Shown here piece by piece: positions 44,492 through 54,184 of a DNA stretch of 64,000 nt. The stretch is taken from positions 62,001 through 126,000 of the forward strand of contig NZ_JAKNQJ010000002.1 of NCBI RefSeq assembly GCF_022662335.1. The letters are read 5' to 3'. Below the pieces are notes generated by a model. The model did not search any database, had not been told where the DNA came from, and worked only from the letters and a program-made list of their open reading frames with translations. Every line of letters starts with the position of its first letter. Position 1 is the first letter of the stretch. Origin of the DNA: Sphingomonas sp. CROZ-RG-20F-R02-07. Its GTDB lineage: Bacteria > Pseudomonadota > Alphaproteobacteria > Sphingomonadales > Sphingomonadaceae. The position numbers and the translations under genes were made by a program.

Positions 44492-47158
44492 ATGACCATA
44501 CGCCCGCCGATCGCCAACAATCCCGATGTCCGCTATCTCGGTGCGCTGCTCGGCCGCGTGATCCGCGATCATGGCGGCGAGTCGCTGTTCGAGGCGACGG
44601 AGGCGATCCGCAAATCCTCCGTCGAGCGATACCGCGACGGGGCGGACGGCGCGCCCGCACCCGACGTCGCGCTCGGGCGGCTCGGCCTCGACGAGACGCT
44701 GGCGTTCGTTCGCGGCTTCATGCTCTTTTCGATGCTCGCCAACCTCGCCGAGGATCGCCAGGGGATCGCCGCCGAGGAGGGCGCGACGCTGGCCGCGGCG
44801 CTCGATCGGCTGGCGGGCGAGGGGATCGACGGCGACGCGGTGCTCGACCGGCTGGGCCATGCGCTCGTCGCGCCGGTGCTGACCGCGCACCCGACCGAAG
44901 TGCGCCGCAAGAGCATGATCGATCACCGCAACCGTATCGCCGAGCTGATGCTGGTGCGCGATGCGGGCGCCGAGACGACGCCCGAGGGCGACCTGGTGGA
45001 CGACGCGATCCTGCGCCAGATCGCCCTGCTGTGGCAGACGCGCGTGCTCCGCCGCGAGAAGCTGGTCGTCACCGACGAGGTGGATACCGCGCTCAGCTAT
45101 CTGCGCGACGTATTCGTGCCGGCGCTCCCCGCGCTCTATCAGCGCTGGGATCGCGCGCTCGGCCGTCGCAGCCCCAGCTTCCTCAAGCCCGGAAGCTGGA
45201 TCGGCGGCGACCGCGACGGCAACCCGTTCGTCACCGCCGATTCGCTGAAGGTGGCGCTGGCCAAGGCGAGCGAGGCGGTGCTCGTCTCCTATCTCGATAG
45301 CGTCCATGCGCTGGGCGCCGAACTGTCGATCGCGTCCGCCGATGTCGATGCCGGCGTCGCGGCGCTGGCCGAGGCGAGCGGCGATGCCGCGCCCAGCCGC
45401 AGCGACGAGCCCTATCGGCGCGCGCTGTCGGGCATCTATGCGCGGCTGGCGGCGACTCACGTCGCGCTGACCGGCCGGCTCGCGCCCCGGCCCGGTGCGC
45501 TCAAGGGCGAGCCCTATCCCGATCCGGCGGCGTTCCGCGCCGATCTGGCGACGATCGCGCATGCGCTGGCCGCGGATGGCGGCGCGCTGTCGAGCGGCGG
45601 AGCGCTCGGCCGGCTGATCCGCGCGGTCGAGATCTTCGGCTTCCACCTCGCCACGCTCGATCTGCGGCAGAATTCGGCGGTGCACAAACGCGTCGTCGCC
45701 GAATTGCTGAAGGCGGCGGGGGTGGAGCCGGACTATCTGGCGCTCGACGAAGACGCGCGCGTGCGGCTGCTGCGCGCCGAACTCGCCAGCGCCCGGCCGC
45801 TCGCCAGCCCCTATATGGACTATTCGGACGAGACGCGGGGCGAACTCGCGATCGTGCGCGCGGCGGCCGAGGCGCATGCGCGCTATGGGCCGGCCTGCAT
45901 TGCCAACTACATCGTCTCGATGGCCAAGTCGGTGAGTGACCTGCTCGAGATCAACCTCCTGCTGAAGGAATTCGGCCTCTACCGGCCCGGCGATCCGGCG
46001 AGCGCCGCGATCATGGCGGTGCCGCTGTTCGAGACGATCGAGGATCTGGAGGCGGCGCCCGAGGTGATGGCGGCATGGTTCGCGCTGCCCGAAATGGCCG
46101 CGGTCGCGCGCGCGCGGGGCCATCAGGAGGTGATGATCGGCTATTCCGACAGCAACAAGGACGGCGGCTATCTCACCTCCACCTGGAGCCTGTCGAAGGC
46201 GTCGACCGCGCTGAAGCCGGTGTTCGAGGCGGCGGGCGTGCGCATGCAGCTCTTCCACGGCCGCGGCGGCGCGGTCGGGCGGGGCGGGGGCAGCGCGTTC
46301 GCCGCGATCCGCGCGCAACCTGCGGGCACGGTGCAGGGCCGCATCCGGATCACCGAACAGGGCGAGGTGATCGCCGCCAAATACGGCACCCGCGAAAGCG
46401 CGATGACCAATCTGGAGGCGATCGCCGCCGCCACGCTGCTCGCCACGCTGGAGCCCGAGCCGCTGTCGCCGTCCGAAAGCGCGCGCTTCGCGGGCGCGAT
46501 GGACATTCTGTCGGCCACCGCGTTCCATGCTTACCGCGACCTCGTCTATGGCACGGAGGGCTTCCGCACCTTTTTCCGCCAGATGACGCCGATCGCCGAG
46601 ATCGGCAGCCTGAAGATCGGCAGCCGCCCCGCGAGCCGCACCAAGTCCGACCGGATCGAGGATCTGCGCGCGATCCCCTGGGTGTTCAGCTGGGCGCAGG
46701 CGCGCGTGATGCTGCCGGGCTGGTACGGCGTCGGCGCGGCGCTGGCCGCGTTCCCCGACAAGGGGCTGCTGGTGGAGATGGCTGAGGGCTGGCCGTTCTT
46801 CGCCGCCTCGCTGGCGAACATGGAGATGGTGCTGGCGAAATCCGACATGGGGATCGCCGCGCGCTATGCCGAGCTGGTGGAGGATCCCACGCTGCGCGGG
46901 ATCTTCGGCACGGTGCGTGACGGGTGGCAGGCGACGCATGACGGCTTGCTCGCCGCGACCGGCCAGACGCGGCTGCTCGCCAAACATCCGCAGCTCGAGG
47001 CGTCGATCCGGCTGCGCCTGCCCTATATCGAGCCGCTGAACCTGCTCCAGATCGAACTCCTCAAACGCCACCGCGCGGGCGAGGAGGATCCGCGGATCGG
47101 CGAGGGCATCCTGCTGTCGATCAACGCCATCGCGACGGCGCTGCGCAACAGCGGGTAG
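44492..47158 (+). CDS. ppc: phosphoenolpyruvate carboxylase
   Basis: This 888-residue anaplerotic enzyme carboxylates PEP to oxaloacetate. Catalytic His133 is in LTAHPTEVRRKSM, and GSWIGGDRDGNPFVT, EVMIGYSDSNKDGGYLTSTW, FHGRGGAVGRGGG and GSRPASRTKSDRIEDLRAIP follow in the family order. It ends RNSG, the conserved C-terminal Gly being part of the active site/effector region. The full length is present. It is a single gene. Confidence 0.97.
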   Translation: MTIRPPIANNPDVRYLGALLGRVIRDHGGESLFEATEAIRKSSVERYRDGADGAPAPDVALGRLGLDETLAFVRGFMLFSMLANLAEDRQGIAAEEGATLAAALDRLAGEGIDGDAVLDRLGHALVAPVLTAHPTEVRRKSMIDHRNRIAELMLVRDAGAETTPEGDLVDDAILRQIALLWQTRVLRREKLVVTDEVDTALSYLRDVFVPALPALYQRWDRALGRRSPSFLKPGSWIGGDRDGNPFVTADSLKVALAKASEAVLVSYLDSVHALGAELSIASADVDAGVAALAEASGDAAPSRSDEPYRRALSGIYARLAATHVALTGRLAPRPGALKGEPYPDPAAFRADLATIAHALAADGGALSSGGALGRLIRAVEIFGFHLATLDLRQNSAVHKRVVAELLKAAGVEPDYLALDEDARVRLLRAELASARPLASPYMDYSDETRGELAIVRAAAEAHARYGPACIANYIVSMAKSVSDLLEINLLLKEFGLYRPGDPASAAIMAVPLFETIEDLEAAPEVMAAWFALPEMAAVARARGHQEVMIGYSDSNKDGGYLTSTWSLSKASTALKPVFEAAGVRMQLFHGRGGAVGRGGGSAFAAIRAQPAGTVQGRIRITEQGEVIAAKYGTRESAMTNLEAIAAATLLATLEPEPLSPSESARFAGAMDILSATAFHAYRDLVYGTEGFRTFFRQMTPIAEIGSLKIGSRPASRTKSDRIEDLRAIPWVFSWAQARVMLPGWYGVGAALAAFPDKGLLVEMAEGWPFFAASLANMEMVLAKSDMGIAARYAELVEDPTLRGIFGTVRDGWQATHDGLLAATGQTRLLAKHPQLEASIRLRLPYIEPLNLLQIELLKRHRAGEEDPRIGEGILLSINAIATALRNSG

Positions 47159-47179
47159 ATCGTCGCCGTTATCGGGAGC

Positions 47180-47208
47180 GGTTCACGCGGAGGCGTGGAG
47201 GCGCCGAG
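47180..47208 (+). repeat. GGTTCACGCGGAGGC-type repeat fragment
   Basis: GGTTCACGCGGAGGCGTGGA plus nine bases downstream of ppc match the outer arm of the composite repeat at 54223 (TTCACGCGAAGGCGCGGAGG). A related CTTTGCG-rich stretch follows at 47241-47270. It looks like a partial copy of the same dispersed element in the gap between the convergent ppc and thioesterase genes. Confidence 0.6.
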
Positions 47209-47316
47209 TTTGGGTCGCGCCGCTGGCAGGATGTTCGACAGCTTTGCGTCTTGGCATCTTTGCGCAAAACAGCGTGTCCGCGACCCATCCCCCGCCGCCG
47301 CCAGGATCGAGCCGGT

Positions 47317-47739
47317 TCAGCCACCGACCGGCGATCCGGCCTCGAGAAACGGTGCCGCTATATCGGGCCGGACGCGCAGCAATCGGCCGCTGGCGCGGTC
47401 GATCAGCACCCAGGTCGTCACCGCCTCCACCTTGGTGCGACCGTCCGCGCCGGTGAAGCGCATGTGGCGGTCGTAGCGGGCGCCCTGGGGCGGCTTGTCG
47501 ACCCAGGTTTCGGCGGTCACGCTTTCGCCCGCGGCGATGTTGCCGCGGTAATCGATTTCGTGCCGCGTCACGAGCCAGGCATAGGCGGCCTTGTGCTCGG
47601 GCGGCGCGACCGCCTCCCAATGCGCCGTCGCCACGTCCTGGATCCAGCGCACCCACACCGCATTGTTGACATGGCCGAACACGTCGATGTCCGCCGCCGT
47701 CGCGGTGATGGCCATGGCGAAGCGCGGCCGCACCGTCAT
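47317..47739 (-). CDS. acyl-CoA thioesterase, hot-dog fold
   Basis: This 140-residue 4HBT-type thioesterase has VFGHVNNAVWVRWIQDVATA (residues 20-39), the YbgC/FadM-like D-x-(Y/F)-GHVNN active-site signature, followed by LVTRHEIDYRGNIAAGESVT. It likely hydrolyses an acyl-CoA in the cytoplasm. Its ATG overlaps the oligopeptidase stop by four bases (47736-47739), so the two are co-translated. Confidence 0.9.
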   Translation of the reverse strand: MTVRPRFAMAITATAADIDVFGHVNNAVWVRWIQDVATAHWEAVAPPEHKAAYAWLVTRHEIDYRGNIAAGESVTAETWVDKPPQGARYDRHMRFTGADGRTKVEAVTTWVLIDRASGRLLRVRPDIAAPFLEAGSPVGG

Positions 47740-49796
47740 CCCGCGATGCCCATCTGCCACAGCACGAACGCATGCTCCTCCGCGGCCTCGCGCAGGCTCT
47801 CGAACCGGCCCGACTTGCCGCCATGGCCCGCGCCCATATTGGTCTTGAGCAGCAGCACCGTGTCGTCGGTCTTGGTCGCGCGCAGGCGGGCGGCCCATTT
47901 CGCGGGCTCCCAATAGGTCACGCGCGGATCGTTGAGGCCGCCCGAGATGAACAGCGGCGGATAGGCCTGCGCGCGGACATTGTCATAGGGGCTATAGCCG
48001 CGGATGCGATCGAACGCGTCGGCGTCCTCGATCGGATTGCCCCATTCGGGCCATTCGCCCGGCGTCAGCGGCAGCGTGTCGTCGAGCATGGTGTTGAGCA
48101 CGTCGACAAAGGGCACATCGGCGATCACCGCGCCCCAGAGTTCGGGATCGGAATTGACCACCGCGCCCATCAGCTCGCCGCCCGCCGAGCGGCCCGCGAT
48201 CGCGATCCGGCCCGCGCTGGTCCAGCCGTCCGCGACCAGTCCCTTGGCCACGTCGACGAAGTCGTCGAAGGTATTCTGGCGCTTCTCCAGCTTGCCGTCG
48301 AGATACCATTGCTGGCCCAGATCGTCGCCGCCGCGGATATGCGCGATGGCATAGGCGAAGCCGCGATCGAGCAGTGAAAGCCGCCCGGTCGAGAAGCCAG
48401 GCGGGATCGCATAGCCGTACGCGCCATAGGCATAGAGGAACAGCGGCGCGGAACCGTCGCGCGGGAAGCCTGCGGGATAGACGATCGACACCGGGATCTC
48501 CGTCCCGTCGCGCGCCGCGATCTTCAGCCGCTCGGTGGCGTAGCGCGACGCGTCATAGCCGCTGGGGATTTCCTGCACCTTCAGCACGGTCTTCTCGCCC
48601 GTCGCCACGTCGTAATCATAGACGGTGCCGGGCGTGACCATCGATTCATAGCCGAGCCGCAGCACGGGCATGTCATATTCGGGATTGTCGCCGAGGCCCG
48701 CGGCATAGCTCGCCTCGGGAAAGTCGATCGACCGGCCGAGCGTCGGGTCCTCGTAACGGTGGATGGCGATCCGGTCCAAGCCGTCCTCGCGGCCCTCGAC
48801 CACGAAATAGTCCTGATAGCATTCCACGCCCGTCATGTAGAAATGCGGGGAGGGCGGGATCAGCTCGGTCCAGGCGCCGGGCTCTTCCACCAGTGCGGTG
48901 CACAGGCGGAAGTTCGGATCGGTGTCGTTGGTGTGGATGAACAGCGTGCCGTCATGCTCGTCCACGTCATATTCGCGGCCCTCCCGCCGCGCCGAGACGA
49001 GGATCGGCGTCGAGAGCGGCTCGTGCGCGGGCAGCAGATAGAGTTCGCTCGTCACGTGATCGCTGGTCGCGATGACGATCCATTTGCGCGAGCTCGTCTC
49101 CGCCACGCCGACGCGGAAGCCCTCGTCGTCCTCGTGGAAGATCTCGATATCCTCCGCAACCGGCGTGCCGAGCCGGTGGAAGCGGACATTGTCGGTGCGC
49201 CACTGATCGTTGGCGAGGCCGTAGAGAAAGCCCGCATCGTCCGCGGTCCACACGATCTCGGACAGCATGCCGGGGATCACCTCGGGCAGGTGCTCGCCCG
49301 TCTCGAGATCCTTCACGCGCACCTCGAACCGCTCGGCGCCGCTGTCGTCGATCGCATAGGCGAGATAGCGGCCGTCATTGCTGACCGAAAAGGCGCCGAG
49401 CCGGAAATACTCGTGCCCCTCGGCCAGCGCGGGTTCGTCGAGCAGCAGCTCGTCCGCGCCCCCCAGGACAGGCTTCCTCCACCATTGGCGATATTGGCCG
49501 CCGGTCTCGAACGCGGTCCAGTAGAGCCAGTCGCCATCCTTTTGCGGGACGGAGCGTTCGTCTTCCTTGATGCGGCCCTTCATCTCTTCGTAGAGCGTGT
49601 CGACCAGCGGCCGGTGGGGCGCCATCATCGCCTCGAAATAGGCGTTCTCGGCCGCCAGATAGGCGAGCACGTCGGGGTCGTTCACCTCTGGATAGTTCGG
49701 GTCCTTCAGCCAGGCATAGGGATCCTCGATCGTGCGGCCATGCACGGTGAAGCGGTGGGGGCGGATCGCGGCGACGGGGGGCGTGGGATCGGTCAT
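47736..49796 (-). CDS. ptrB: S9 family oligopeptidase B
   Basis: This 686-residue prolyl-oligopeptidase-family enzyme opens RPHRFTVHGRTIEDPYAWLK. A seven-bladed propeller follows, then the hydrolase domain with the catalytic Ser in IAGRSAGGELMG, the Asp region GGLNDPRVTYWEPAKW and His in NMGAGHGGKSGRF. Oligopeptidase B cuts short peptides after Arg or Lys. The propeller gate and C-terminal length match the family. The hot-dog thioesterase gene overlaps its 3' end. No secretion signal is visible. Confidence 0.95.
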   Translation of the reverse strand: MTDPTPPVAAIRPHRFTVHGRTIEDPYAWLKDPNYPEVNDPDVLAYLAAENAYFEAMMAPHRPLVDTLYEEMKGRIKEDERSVPQKDGDWLYWTAFETGGQYRQWWRKPVLGGADELLLDEPALAEGHEYFRLGAFSVSNDGRYLAYAIDDSGAERFEVRVKDLETGEHLPEVIPGMLSEIVWTADDAGFLYGLANDQWRTDNVRFHRLGTPVAEDIEIFHEDDEGFRVGVAETSSRKWIVIATSDHVTSELYLLPAHEPLSTPILVSARREGREYDVDEHDGTLFIHTNDTDPNFRLCTALVEEPGAWTELIPPSPHFYMTGVECYQDYFVVEGREDGLDRIAIHRYEDPTLGRSIDFPEASYAAGLGDNPEYDMPVLRLGYESMVTPGTVYDYDVATGEKTVLKVQEIPSGYDASRYATERLKIAARDGTEIPVSIVYPAGFPRDGSAPLFLYAYGAYGYAIPPGFSTGRLSLLDRGFAYAIAHIRGGDDLGQQWYLDGKLEKRQNTFDDFVDVAKGLVADGWTSAGRIAIAGRSAGGELMGAVVNSDPELWGAVIADVPFVDVLNTMLDDTLPLTPGEWPEWGNPIEDADAFDRIRGYSPYDNVRAQAYPPLFISGGLNDPRVTYWEPAKWAARLRATKTDDTVLLLKTNMGAGHGGKSGRFESLREAAEEHAFVLWQMGIAG

Positions 49797-49851
49797 GCGC
49801 GGCTTGTAGCGGCGGACGAAGCGGGGGGACAGGGCGCGTGCGCCGCCCCGC

Positions 49852-51333
49852 TCACACCGGCTGCGGGCGCATGAGCGGCGCGTGGCGATCGACCAGGATC
49901 GCGCTCGCCGCGTTCAGCCCGATCACCTCCACCGCGATGCCGTGCCGCCGCAATTTGCCGACCACATCCTCCAGCGCGCCCACCGCGGTGACGTCCCACA
50001 GATGGGCTTGGGCGAGATCGATCCGCACCTGCCTCGCCGTGTCGCGCAGGTCGAAGCGGTCGGCGAAGATGTCGGCGCTGGCGAAGAAGATCTGGCCCGA
50101 CACACGGTACAGCCGCGTGTCGCTGGCGGGATCGTAATCGACCGCGACCTGCATCAGCCGCGTCACCTTGAACGCGAAGAACACGCCGCTCAGCAGCACG
50201 CCGACGGCAACGCCCGCGGCCAGATCGTGCGTCGCCACGGTGACGAGCACGGTCGCCACCATCACGATGCCCGACACCTTGGGATGCCGCGCGAGATCGC
50301 GGAGCGATCCCCAGGAGAAGGTGCTGATCGAGACCATCACCATGATCGCCACCAGCGCGGCCACCGGCACCTGCGCAACCCAGGGGCGCAGCGGCACCAT
50401 GACGACGAGCAGGAAGACGCCCGCGACCAGCGTCGACAGCCGCCCGCGCCCGCCATAGCGGACGTTGCCGACCGTCTGCCCGATCATCCCGCACCCGGCG
50501 ATACCGCCGAACAGCCCGGCGGCGACGTTGGCGAGGCCGAGCCCGGTGCATTCGCGCGCCTTGGAACTGGTCGTCTCGGTCAGGTCGTCGACGACGCTCG
50601 CCGTCATCATCGATTCGAGCAGCCCGACCGCCGCCATCGCCAGCGCATAGGGCGCGACGATGGCGAGCGTTGCCCAGGTGGCGGGCAGATGCGGCAGGGC
50701 GAAGGACGGCAGCGATCCCGGCAGCCGCCCGAGATCGGCCACGGTGCGCAGCGGCATCGGCACGGCGACGGCGATGCCGGTCAGCACGACGATGCAGACG
50801 AGCGGGGAGGGGATGGCCGTCGTCAGCCGCGGCAGCAGATAGATGATGGCGAGGCCCAGCGCTATCATCGCATAGCTGTGCCAGTCGACGCCCAGCATCT
50901 GCGGCACCTGCGCCGAGAAGATCAGGATGGCGAGCGCGTTGACGAACCCGGTGCGCACCGAGCGCGAGACGAAGCGCATCAGGATGTCGAGCTTCGCCAG
51001 CCCGAACACGATCTGGAACACGCCCGCCAGCAGCGTGGCGGCGAGCAGATACGGCAGGCCATGCGCATGGACGAGTGCGGCGGCCACCAGCGCCACCGAT
51101 CCCGCCGCGCCCGAGATCATCGCCGGCCGGCCGCCCGCGAACGCGATCACGATGCCGATGACGAACGAGGCGAACAGCCCCACTTGCGGATCGATGCCCG
51201 CGACGAACGAGAAGGCGATGACCTCTGGGATCAGCGCAAAGGTGCCGACCATGCCGGCAAGGATGTCGATCCGGGCGGCGCGAACGCCACCGAACCATTC
51301 GGCGCGATACCGGGCGAGAGAAGAAGAGGTCAT
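49852..51333 (-). CDS. SulP family anion transporter
   Basis: This 493-residue transporter has about 12 helices with SulP signatures: DILAGMVGTFALIPEVIAFS in the first helices, ECTGLGLANVAAGLFGGIAG and GMIGQTVGNVRYGGRGRLST. A C-terminal STAS domain follows (about 400-493; DLAQAHLWDVTAVGALEDVV). The family includes sulfate, bicarbonate and other anion transporters; here the substrate is not decided by sequence. ATG 51333 has only a weak ribosome site, but a structured RNA precedes it (51393-51459), which suggests regulated translation. Confidence 0.93.
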   Translation of the reverse strand: MTSSSLARYRAEWFGGVRAARIDILAGMVGTFALIPEVIAFSFVAGIDPQVGLFASFVIGIVIAFAGGRPAMISGAAGSVALVAAALVHAHGLPYLLAATLLAGVFQIVFGLAKLDILMRFVSRSVRTGFVNALAILIFSAQVPQMLGVDWHSYAMIALGLAIIYLLPRLTTAIPSPLVCIVVLTGIAVAVPMPLRTVADLGRLPGSLPSFALPHLPATWATLAIVAPYALAMAAVGLLESMMTASVVDDLTETTSSKARECTGLGLANVAAGLFGGIAGCGMIGQTVGNVRYGGRGRLSTLVAGVFLLVVMVPLRPWVAQVPVAALVAIMVMVSISTFSWGSLRDLARHPKVSGIVMVATVLVTVATHDLAAGVAVGVLLSGVFFAFKVTRLMQVAVDYDPASDTRLYRVSGQIFFASADIFADRFDLRDTARQVRIDLAQAHLWDVTAVGALEDVVGKLRRHGIAVEVIGLNAASAILVDRHAPLMRPQPV

Positions 51334-51392
51334 GAACAGATATCCGCATTGACCGCACAGACGGGCATCACGCGCGGCGATGCGAGGCAGGA

Positions 51393-51459
51393 CTGGGCGG
51401 GTTGCGTTGTCCGGCGGATCGGCGGCCGGAAGAGCCACCCGGATTTGCACCGGGTCCAG
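51393..51459 (-). ncRNA. candidate structured leader RNA of the SulP gene (sul1-like?)
   Basis: Read on the reverse strand, a CTGG...CCAG outer pairing encloses two hairpins: ACCCGG/CCGGGT with loop TGCAAAT (51437-51455) and TCCGGC/GCCGGA with a nine-base loop (51410-51430). The element ends 60 nt before the SulP start codon. From memory, a sul1 RNA motif is known upstream of sulfate-transporter genes in alphaproteobacteria; whether this is that motif needs a covariance search. An extra hairpin CCCGCCG/CGGCGGG lies at 51485-51506. Confidence 0.5.
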
Positions 51460-51613
51460 GCGAATGCCCCCCATTAGGCGCAAACCCGCCGCCGCACAAC
51501 GGCGGGGCGCCAACACCATCCATTATGATCGACGATGAGCGGGGGCGTCGCGCGAGCGCCGCAATTCGACCACCATCCTCGGGTCTCCTCATGATCGAGC
51601 GGGGGGAAGACCG

Positions 51614-54184
51614 ATGACGGCTCGACGGCAACGACGCATGTGCTGCACCCTGGCCGCCGCAGCGGTCGCCTGGCCCGCCATGGCGGCGGCGCAACAGGCC
51701 GCGCCCGTTCCGCCGCCGCCACCCGACGCGTCCACCGCCGGCGAAGACATCGTCGTCACCGCCGAGCGTGTGCGCGGATCGGCGATCGGCACCGACGAGC
51801 CGGTCGCGGTGCTCAACCAGGCGGCGATCGCATCGCTGGGCGCGACGAGCCTGGGCGAATTGCTGAAGCGCGTGAAGGGGCTGACCACGTCGGCCGACGG
51901 CAGCGATCCCGTGTTCCTGCTGAACGGCCGGCGGCTGTCGGGGTTCGAGGAGATCCAGACGCTGCCGCCCGAGGCGATGGAGCGCGTCGAGATCCTGCCG
52001 GAAGGCGATGCGGCGCGGTTCGGCTTTCCGCCCACCGTGCGGGTGACGAACTTCATTACCAAGAAACGCTTCCGTGCGGTGGCGGCGCATGAGGTGAGCG
52101 GCACCGCGACCGAGGGCGGCGGCGGCGCGAACTATGCCGAGCTGGTCTCGACGCGGATCGACCGCGATCGCCGCACCTCGCTCAGCCTGTCCTATTTCCG
52201 CCAGAACCCCGTGCTGCAAAGCCAGCGCGCCATCGTGCCCGACCCGGCGACGCCGTTCGCGATTGGTGGCAACGTCACCGGGCCGAACGGCGCGCGCATC
52301 GATCCCGCGCTCGATGCGCTCGCGGGCGAAACCGTCACCGTGGCGGCGGTGCCGGCGGACGCGGGCGCGCGCGGATCGCTGGCCGGTTATGCCGCCACCG
52401 CGAACCGGCCCGCCGTCACCGATATCGGCGCCTATCGTTCGTTGCAGCAGCAGATGGACACGCTGCGCGCGGAGGGCACGATCGCGGCGCCGATCGGCCG
52501 GACGATGACCGGCTCGCTCAACCTGGCGGCGGAGGCGCAGCACCAATCCGGGCTGAACGGGCTGGCGACCGCCGCGCTCGACGTGCCGCCGGGTGGTGCG
52601 CTGCCGTTCGCGCAAGACGTCGTAGTCGACCGCTATATCGCCGGCGGCGTGCTGCGCCAGCGCAACACCAGCCTCAACCTGCACGGTGCGGGCACGCTTC
52701 AGGGCAGCATCCGGCGCTGGACGTGGAGCGTGACGGGCGGGTACGACCGGGTCGACGGCGACGCCTATTCCGAACGCGGCGTGCCGCTCACCGCGCTGCA
52801 GGCGGCGATCGCCGCCGGCGGCGATCCGCTCGCCCCGATCGACCCGGCGTCGCTGGGGCAGCGCATCGCGGATACCAGCCACACGGTCACGGGAACGCTG
52901 ACCACCAAGGCGGTGGCCAACGGGCCGCTCGTCCATCTGCCCGCGGGCGATGCGCTGGTGACGCTGTCGGCGGATTACGCCCGATCCACCAGCGACGGCA
53001 CGCAAGCGGGGCTGGCCGATCCGGCGCTGCGCTTCGGCCGCACCACGGGGGGCGCCAGCGTCAATGCCGACGTGCCGATCGCATCGCGCAACACCCTGTC
53101 GTTCATGGGGCAGTTGACCGCGAACGGCATGATCGGCGTGTCCGACGTGTCGAACTATGGCCGGCTGACGAGTTCCAACTACGGCCTCACCTGGACGCCA
53201 ACCCGCGTCCTCCAGCTCGCCGCATCGGTGAACGAGGCGCAGACGCCGCCCGCGATCGCGCTGCTGTCCGCGCCCACGCTCGTCACGCCCAACACGCCCT
53301 ATTTCGATTTCCTGACCGGAACGAGCGCGCTGGTGACCACGGTCGTCGGCGGCAATCCCGCGCTCGCCCCCGAGCGGCGCCGGGTGACGCGCTTCGGTGC
53401 CGCGCTGAAGCCGATCAAGGACAAGGAATTTCGCGTCAATCTCGATTATCTCGAGACGCGGATCGCCGACCAGACGGGGACGCTCGGCAGCGCGACCGCC
53501 GCTTTCCAGCAGGCCTTTCCCAGCCAGTTCCTGCGCAGCGCGACCGGCGCGCTGGCCCAGGTCGATCTGCGCCCGGTGAACCTGGCCGCGGAAACCGAGC
53601 GCAAGCTGCGGCTGGGCCTCGATCTGTGGACGCCGCTCGGCCACACGCCGCCACCCCCGCCCAAGCCGACGGGGGTGGTCTCGACCATCACGCCGCCGCC
53701 ACCGCCGCCCAAGCCCCGGCCGAGCCTGTTCGTGAACCTCACCGCCAATTATCGGCTCGAGGACCGGTTGATGCTGGCGGCCGACTCCGATGCGCTCGAT
53801 CTGCTGGACGGCGCCACGCTGACGGGCACGGGCGGCCGGCCGCGCTGGGACGTGGACGGCAATATCAGCCTGTCGAAGGGGCCGGCCAATCTCGGCGTCT
53901 ATGCGCGCATCCAGGGCCCGACGCGGATCCGCAGCGAACTGGCCGCGTCCGACCTGCGCTTTTCGGGGCGCGACTGGCTGGTGCTCTACAGCTTGCTCGA
54001 CGTCCAGCCGCTCGTCCGCAAGCCATGGGCGCGCAAGCTGTCGGTCCAGTTCACGGTCGAGAACCTGCTGAACGACCGGATCGCGGTGCGCGACCGCAAC
54101 GGGGATACGCCCAACCGCTTTCAATCGGCCTATCTCGATCCGATCGGGCGCTCGATCCGGCTGGGCGTGCGGAAGCTGTTCTGA
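51614..54184 (+). CDS. TonB-dependent receptor-like outer-membrane protein
   Basis: This 856-residue protein has a signal peptide (residues 1-26). A short proline stretch and the TonB-box-like EDIVVTAERVRG follow, then a plug domain (SLGELLKRVKGLTTSADGSD, FLLNGRRLSGFEEIQTLPPE, VRVTNFITKKRF), then a long beta-barrel ending in Phe (SIRLGVRKLF). A proline-rich insert (PPPPPKPTGVV...PPPPPPKPRP, residues about 677-706) interrupts the late barrel. GGGGGAAG precedes the ATG. It lacks an obvious iron-siderophore signature; the substrate is unknown. It is divergent from the SulP gene. Confidence 0.87.
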   Translation: MTARRQRRMCCTLAAAAVAWPAMAAAQQAAPVPPPPPDASTAGEDIVVTAERVRGSAIGTDEPVAVLNQAAIASLGATSLGELLKRVKGLTTSADGSDPVFLLNGRRLSGFEEIQTLPPEAMERVEILPEGDAARFGFPPTVRVTNFITKKRFRAVAAHEVSGTATEGGGGANYAELVSTRIDRDRRTSLSLSYFRQNPVLQSQRAIVPDPATPFAIGGNVTGPNGARIDPALDALAGETVTVAAVPADAGARGSLAGYAATANRPAVTDIGAYRSLQQQMDTLRAEGTIAAPIGRTMTGSLNLAAEAQHQSGLNGLATAALDVPPGGALPFAQDVVVDRYIAGGVLRQRNTSLNLHGAGTLQGSIRRWTWSVTGGYDRVDGDAYSERGVPLTALQAAIAAGGDPLAPIDPASLGQRIADTSHTVTGTLTTKAVANGPLVHLPAGDALVTLSADYARSTSDGTQAGLADPALRFGRTTGGASVNADVPIASRNTLSFMGQLTANGMIGVSDVSNYGRLTSSNYGLTWTPTRVLQLAASVNEAQTPPAIALLSAPTLVTPNTPYFDFLTGTSALVTTVVGGNPALAPERRRVTRFGAALKPIKDKEFRVNLDYLETRIADQTGTLGSATAAFQQAFPSQFLRSATGALAQVDLRPVNLAAETERKLRLGLDLWTPLGHTPPPPPKPTGVVSTITPPPPPPKPRPSLFVNLTANYRLEDRLMLAADSDALDLLDGATLTGTGGRPRWDVDGNISLSKGPANLGVYARIQGPTRIRSELAASDLRFSGRDWLVLYSLLDVQPLVRKPWARKLSVQFTVENLLNDRIAVRDRNGDTPNRFQSAYLDPIGRSIRLGVRKLF

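Noticed and set aside
50600..51333. Additional small forward genes antisense to the SulP gene
   Set aside because: These frames are Arg-rich shadows of the transporter.
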